Shown: piece after piece, positions 60,401 through 64,000 of the stretch
Numbering within the stretch: the first letter of the stretch is position 1
Layout: each line of letters begins with the position of its first letter
DNA from: Ectocarpus siliculosus
Taxonomy: Eukaryota; Sar; Phaeophyceae; Ectocarpales; Ectocarpaceae
Direction of reading: 5' to 3'
Assembly: GCA_000310025.1 (NCBI GenBank)
Contig: FN648508.1
Location: 1-64,000 of the forward strand
Length of the DNA stretch: 64,000 nucleotides
The notes under the pieces: generated by a model
Told to the model about the DNA's origin: nothing
Database searches by the model: none
Seen by the model: only the letters and a program-made list of their open reading frames with translations
Position numbers and translations under genes: made by a program

Positions 60401-63170
60401 CCACACGTCCTGGCGGGCGTGCTGCTCGCCTTCTCAACGACGAACCCATTCGGATTTGTGTTCCCATGCTCATGCGTCCGTGAATCATGCAAGCCTGTCA
60501 CGCTGATGCATCCTGCCACCTCGGTGCCGCTCGCACGCTTAGCATGCTGGAACGTTTTTATTGGTGGGTTGGCATGAGTGTTTGCACGAAAGTGGTGGGT
60601 ACGGCATTGTTTGCGATGCCAAGCTCGCAAGTCATCTCGTCAAACGCCTCGATGGCCTACTTTGTGCCTTCCGCTGCCTTCGGGCCCTGGTGTATCGGTG
60701 AGCGTCGATTATTTCGGTCCCCTCCCGTTGACACCGCGCGGAAACACATATATTCTGCTTTTCACTGACCGTTTCAGCCGCCGTGCTGACATGTACGCGG
60801 TTACGGCTGCAGAATTCACCGCCGAAGGCACCGCTGACGTACTTGTCAATCGGTATATCCCTTTATGGGGTTGCCCTTTGAGTCTCTTGTCTGATAATGG
60901 CTCTCAGTTTTGTTCTAAACTGTCGCAGGCTGTATACGCCCGTCTGGCTATACGCAAAGTGGCTACCAGCTCTTACCATCCCAACGGCAATGGGGATGTG
61001 GAGCGCGTAAATCACACTACTCAGATGTTGGCTATGGTCGTCAATGAGAGGCAAGATGATTGGGACATTCATCTGCCGCACGTTGAGTTTGCCTACAACA
61101 ATTCGGTTAGTGCCGCTACTGGTTTGGCGCCCAACGAGGTGCATATGAACCGACTGCCACGCATGCCGATGACGGTTTTTGAGCATCCATATGCTCGAGG
61201 CCACCAAAGCTTGCATCGCGATCAACTTGAGTATTGCGATCTTGCTGCTGATCGCCAACGTCGTTCTTACGATTTAGTTCGCGAACAGCACAACCTGTCC
61301 GTTTCGAGGATTGAGCGGCGTAACTCCGCTCTATCGGATGCGTTGCGCAAGGTCCCCTCATACACCGTCGGTGGATGGGTTTGGGTGTACAACACCGAAT
61401 CTACCATTCGCCAAGGTGTTCGTTCAGGCACGGATGACAAGGTCCTCAAGGCTAAGTTGTCTTTCCTGTGGACTGGTCCGTTCAAGATCTTGGCCGTGGG
61501 TCCGTGTCCTGACGCTCCCGACGGTTGTCCTCTGGCTTCCAAGTTACTGTATTTGGATCTTCCATCGGATCTGCCGGGTCCGGACTCGAAAAACCGTGTG
61601 TCAGTTGCGCGTTGCAAGCCTTGCGCTAATCCGCATGACACTGAAGACTTGCCTCGGTTCCTGCCTGCCGGCCTTACACCGTATGTGCTAAACTCCTATG
61701 CGAATAAATCTCCTCCCTACCATGTTACGGAAGACGACGTGTCGACTCCGGTCGAACGTCTCGAGGTTGACCGCATTAGTGGCCATCAATCTGTTCGTGG
61801 CCGTGGTGGCACCATCGCTGTTTTATACCAAACCCATTGGAAAGGTCTTCTTCGTCCTTCTTGGGAACGTGAGATGGACCTCCAGCATTCCAAGCCCCAC
61901 ATTCTCCGGTACTGGACGGGTTCGCCTGATCAACATCGCCAAACGAATCGTCGCTATCGGGCGATGCGTATTGGTGCGGCCACCCGCGAGATGGCGCGCG
62001 CTAAAGGGGAGCGAGCTTTGCCTTCGGGTTATTCGCTCGTCTCTCGTTCAACTTGGGACCGTCGCTTCGCCAATACTCCGCTACCTGCAGGCGCCTTCTT
62101 CTGGTACAAAGGTCGCGATGGATTCTGGTGGTTGGGCAAGATTACTGGACCGCCTCTACCGTCCGATTTCTACGTCGTCCGCTTCTTGGACGATCCTGGC
62201 CCTGTCAAGCTCGCCCTTCCTGATGTTCGCTACTCCACCGCTGAAACCGCCGTCTCCGGATCCTGGTGCCTCCAAGTTCACAGCGGCAGTGCCCTTTTTA
62301 AGGGGATCCTTCGCAACGTCGACATGTCGCGTGGTGACCCCGGGACTGATTCGTTGCCTGATAACGTTGCGCGCCCACACTAAGACGACGTGCTAGTTGT
62401 CTTGGCTTTCTGTTGTTTTCAGCGTTGTTTGGGTTGTGTTTTTTAGCCTTGGTTGGTTTTCGCTTTCTCAGCGCTTTATTTTGTGCCTTTAGCGTTTGGT
62501 CACGACCTGTAGGTGTTTCGCGCCCATTGATGCCCCTTCTACACTGACTGCCGTGGCGACTGCGTGAATGGCGTATCTTATCGTTTTCTTACGATACCGG
62601 TCTTCTTGTTGTGGTTCCTGCAGTGACCCTTTCTTTTTGTCGTTTTGACGACCTTTGTTTTTCTTTTCTGGTTTTCTTTTCTGGTTTTCTTCCTTTCTTT
62701 GTGTCTTCCTTTCTTTGGTTCCGATCTTCTTCCGGTCGTCGTAGGCTTTTCTTAGCCCCGTCAGTTCCTTCCTGTCTGTGTCTTTTTGTCGTTTTAGAAG
62801 TCAAACGATGGTCTTGCGACTCATCGAGTGAGAGGTGTGGGAGGGTGAATTGTGCTGTTTTGGAGCTCCACATCCTCGATACTTTCATTTAGAGACTCGA
62901 CAATTGCTTGTCAAGACTCGAGGTTTTACAGTATCTGCGTATGAGAACCTCCAGGGTGGGCTAGTGTTATAGGATTCAGATGTGTAGACGGAACATAGAA
63001 GAGCTTGGTTCCTTCTAGAAGGCGCGGAGAGATGTAACTCTCCGCGGAAGGATAAAAAGCAGGGGACAGGATCTAGTAGCCCCTCCTTGTGCAGAGGATC
63101 CTGTGCCCCTTGGTGTCATTCCTACCGATACCCAAGGCAACAGCTACTGCTGCTGCTGTTCTACAAGAGT
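57430..63170 (+). mobile_element. Ty3/Gypsy chromovirus, second copy
   Basis: Fossil LTR retrotransposon. Parts: reverse transcriptase (about 58090-58740, with a 'YLDD' catalytic motif near 58590); RNase H (about 59030-59400, 'FRLYCDASRDGFGG' onward); integrase with zinc-binding part and catalytic core (about 60490-61160); a chromodomain (about 61730-61920); and a Tudor-like barrel (about 62090-62250). It is related to the element at 10582-13568. The pol region is extensive, but the copy is broken with a small number of breaks, and gag and a left LTR were not recognised. The right LTR appears to start at 62965 (TGTTATAGG) after CCAGGGTGGGCTAG, the same junction motif as in the first element. 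Its end is uncertain. Confidence 0.85.
62965..63170 (+). repeat. Probable right LTR of the second Gypsy element, end uncertain
   Basis: Placed by analogy with the first element, whose right LTR follows the same CCAGGGTGGGCTA motif. It ends approximately at a CAACA near 63170. No matching left LTR is visible, so the extent is a guess. Confidence 0.4.
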
Positions 63171-64000
63171 AACAACAAGTGAGTTCTTCTTCACGGGTCA
63201 ACCAGACTTCATCACGCGTGCATACCACTACACTGACGTGTCTTCCTCTCTGTGTATGTATTTATTTGCTCTTTTTCTCCATCTCTCTGCTTTAATTGGT
63301 CATGTTTTTCAGGAAACAAGACTACATCTGACTACATGTTAGATAAACTACATAATAATATGTAATCTCACAGAGAGACTAGCGTTCGAGAAACAACAAT
63401 AAAAAACAAACTGGTTGGTTGGGGGGAAAAGGGTATTTTCTTGCATTTTTCCACTCTATCTACGGTTGGTTTCCTCGCAAAGCGTAGAGAGAGAACGGAA
63501 CGTTTTTAGGGTGAAGACAACAACAACATTAATGTTGTGTAGAGGCGAGCGGAGGGTCCTAAAAGACTGTATCTTTTGTCGTTGACCTCCAAGTCAAGTG
63601 GATTAACTTGCGGACTCTTCGGGTCCATCTTATTTCGTATGCATATGATACCCCGGCATCATGTCAGACAGCTGAAAATTAGACTGCCTGTTGTCTACAT
63701 AAAAACCCGTTCGCCTGTGGTATTATAGAAGTTTTTTGTGTGAAAACATCAACGACGACGGCCGGCACGCGCACGGTGGGGTCGGACGGGGTCGTGGTTC
63801 GACAAAAGCGAGAGGAACTAACACGATGCGCACGTACGTACTACGTGTGTTTTGCGTTGTGTGCGTGGTTCCTGTTAAGTGTAGCAATGGAAGAGGATCA
63901 CGTACGTACGTGTGTTGGCGATCGATCGCGTTGTTTGTCTGTCTCACGCAACCTCCAGTACATGCATTCATTCGACGATGGCGCCCGCGCACTAGGGTCG
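63171..64000. other. No gene seen
   Basis: Non-coding sequence with short CGTACGTA and GATCGATCG palindromes near 63830-63930. Short open frames have no recognisable family. Confidence 0.4.

Overview
The window comes from a eukaryotic nuclear genome, most likely a brown alga or a close photosynthetic stramenopile. The main evidence is six copies of a fucoxanthin-chlorophyll a/c light-harvesting (FCP/LHCF) gene. Each has a short signal-peptide exon, an 'AQAF' type plastid-entry cleavage site and a GT-AG intron. Almost all remaining coding potential belongs to transposable elements: DIRS-like, Ty3/Gypsy chromovirus, a gag-only terminal-repeat element and several non-autonomous DNA transposons. 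No bacterial-style operons, rRNA genes or convincing tRNA genes were seen. The species assignment is an inference from protein-family resemblance.

Layout: DIRS-like copy A (1-5396, cut by the window start); LHCF-1 (6703-9246, minus); a nest of repeats containing a Gypsy element with two LTRs (10582-13568), a fold-back element (14295-15478) and a hAT-like MITE (14574-14976); LHCF-2 (18296-20554); a repeat block with a 423-N gap; a PIF/Harbinger-like element (23383-24615) with a TTA duplication; LHCF-3 (25811-27822); DIRS-like copy B (about 29003-34661); LHCF-4 (35965-38536); a small inverted segment and a second repeat block with a 100-N gap; LHCF-5 (42704-44820); a gag-bearing element between 131-bp direct repeats (46973-51689); LHCF-6 (53588-55330); a pogo/Tigger-like element (55968-57153); and a second Gypsy chromovirus (about 57430-63170).

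All six LHCF genes lie head to tail on the minus strand. Each has a 62-nt exon 1, an intron of 1.09-1.92 kb and a 595-nt exon 2, giving a 218-residue preprotein. The predicted proteins are identical except for one signal-peptide residue in LHCF-4. The introns and flanks are clearly diverged in LHCF-5 and LHCF-6. A block of about 50 bp with a CCAAT box and a bZIP-like site is kept 115-190 bp upstream of every ATG. The array has grown by nested duplication: 1-9607 is almost identical to 29283-38913, and the repeat block between LHCF-1 and LHCF-2 recurs between LHCF-4 and LHCF-5. Because units exist with and without each insertion, several elements can be dated relative to one another by their empty sites.
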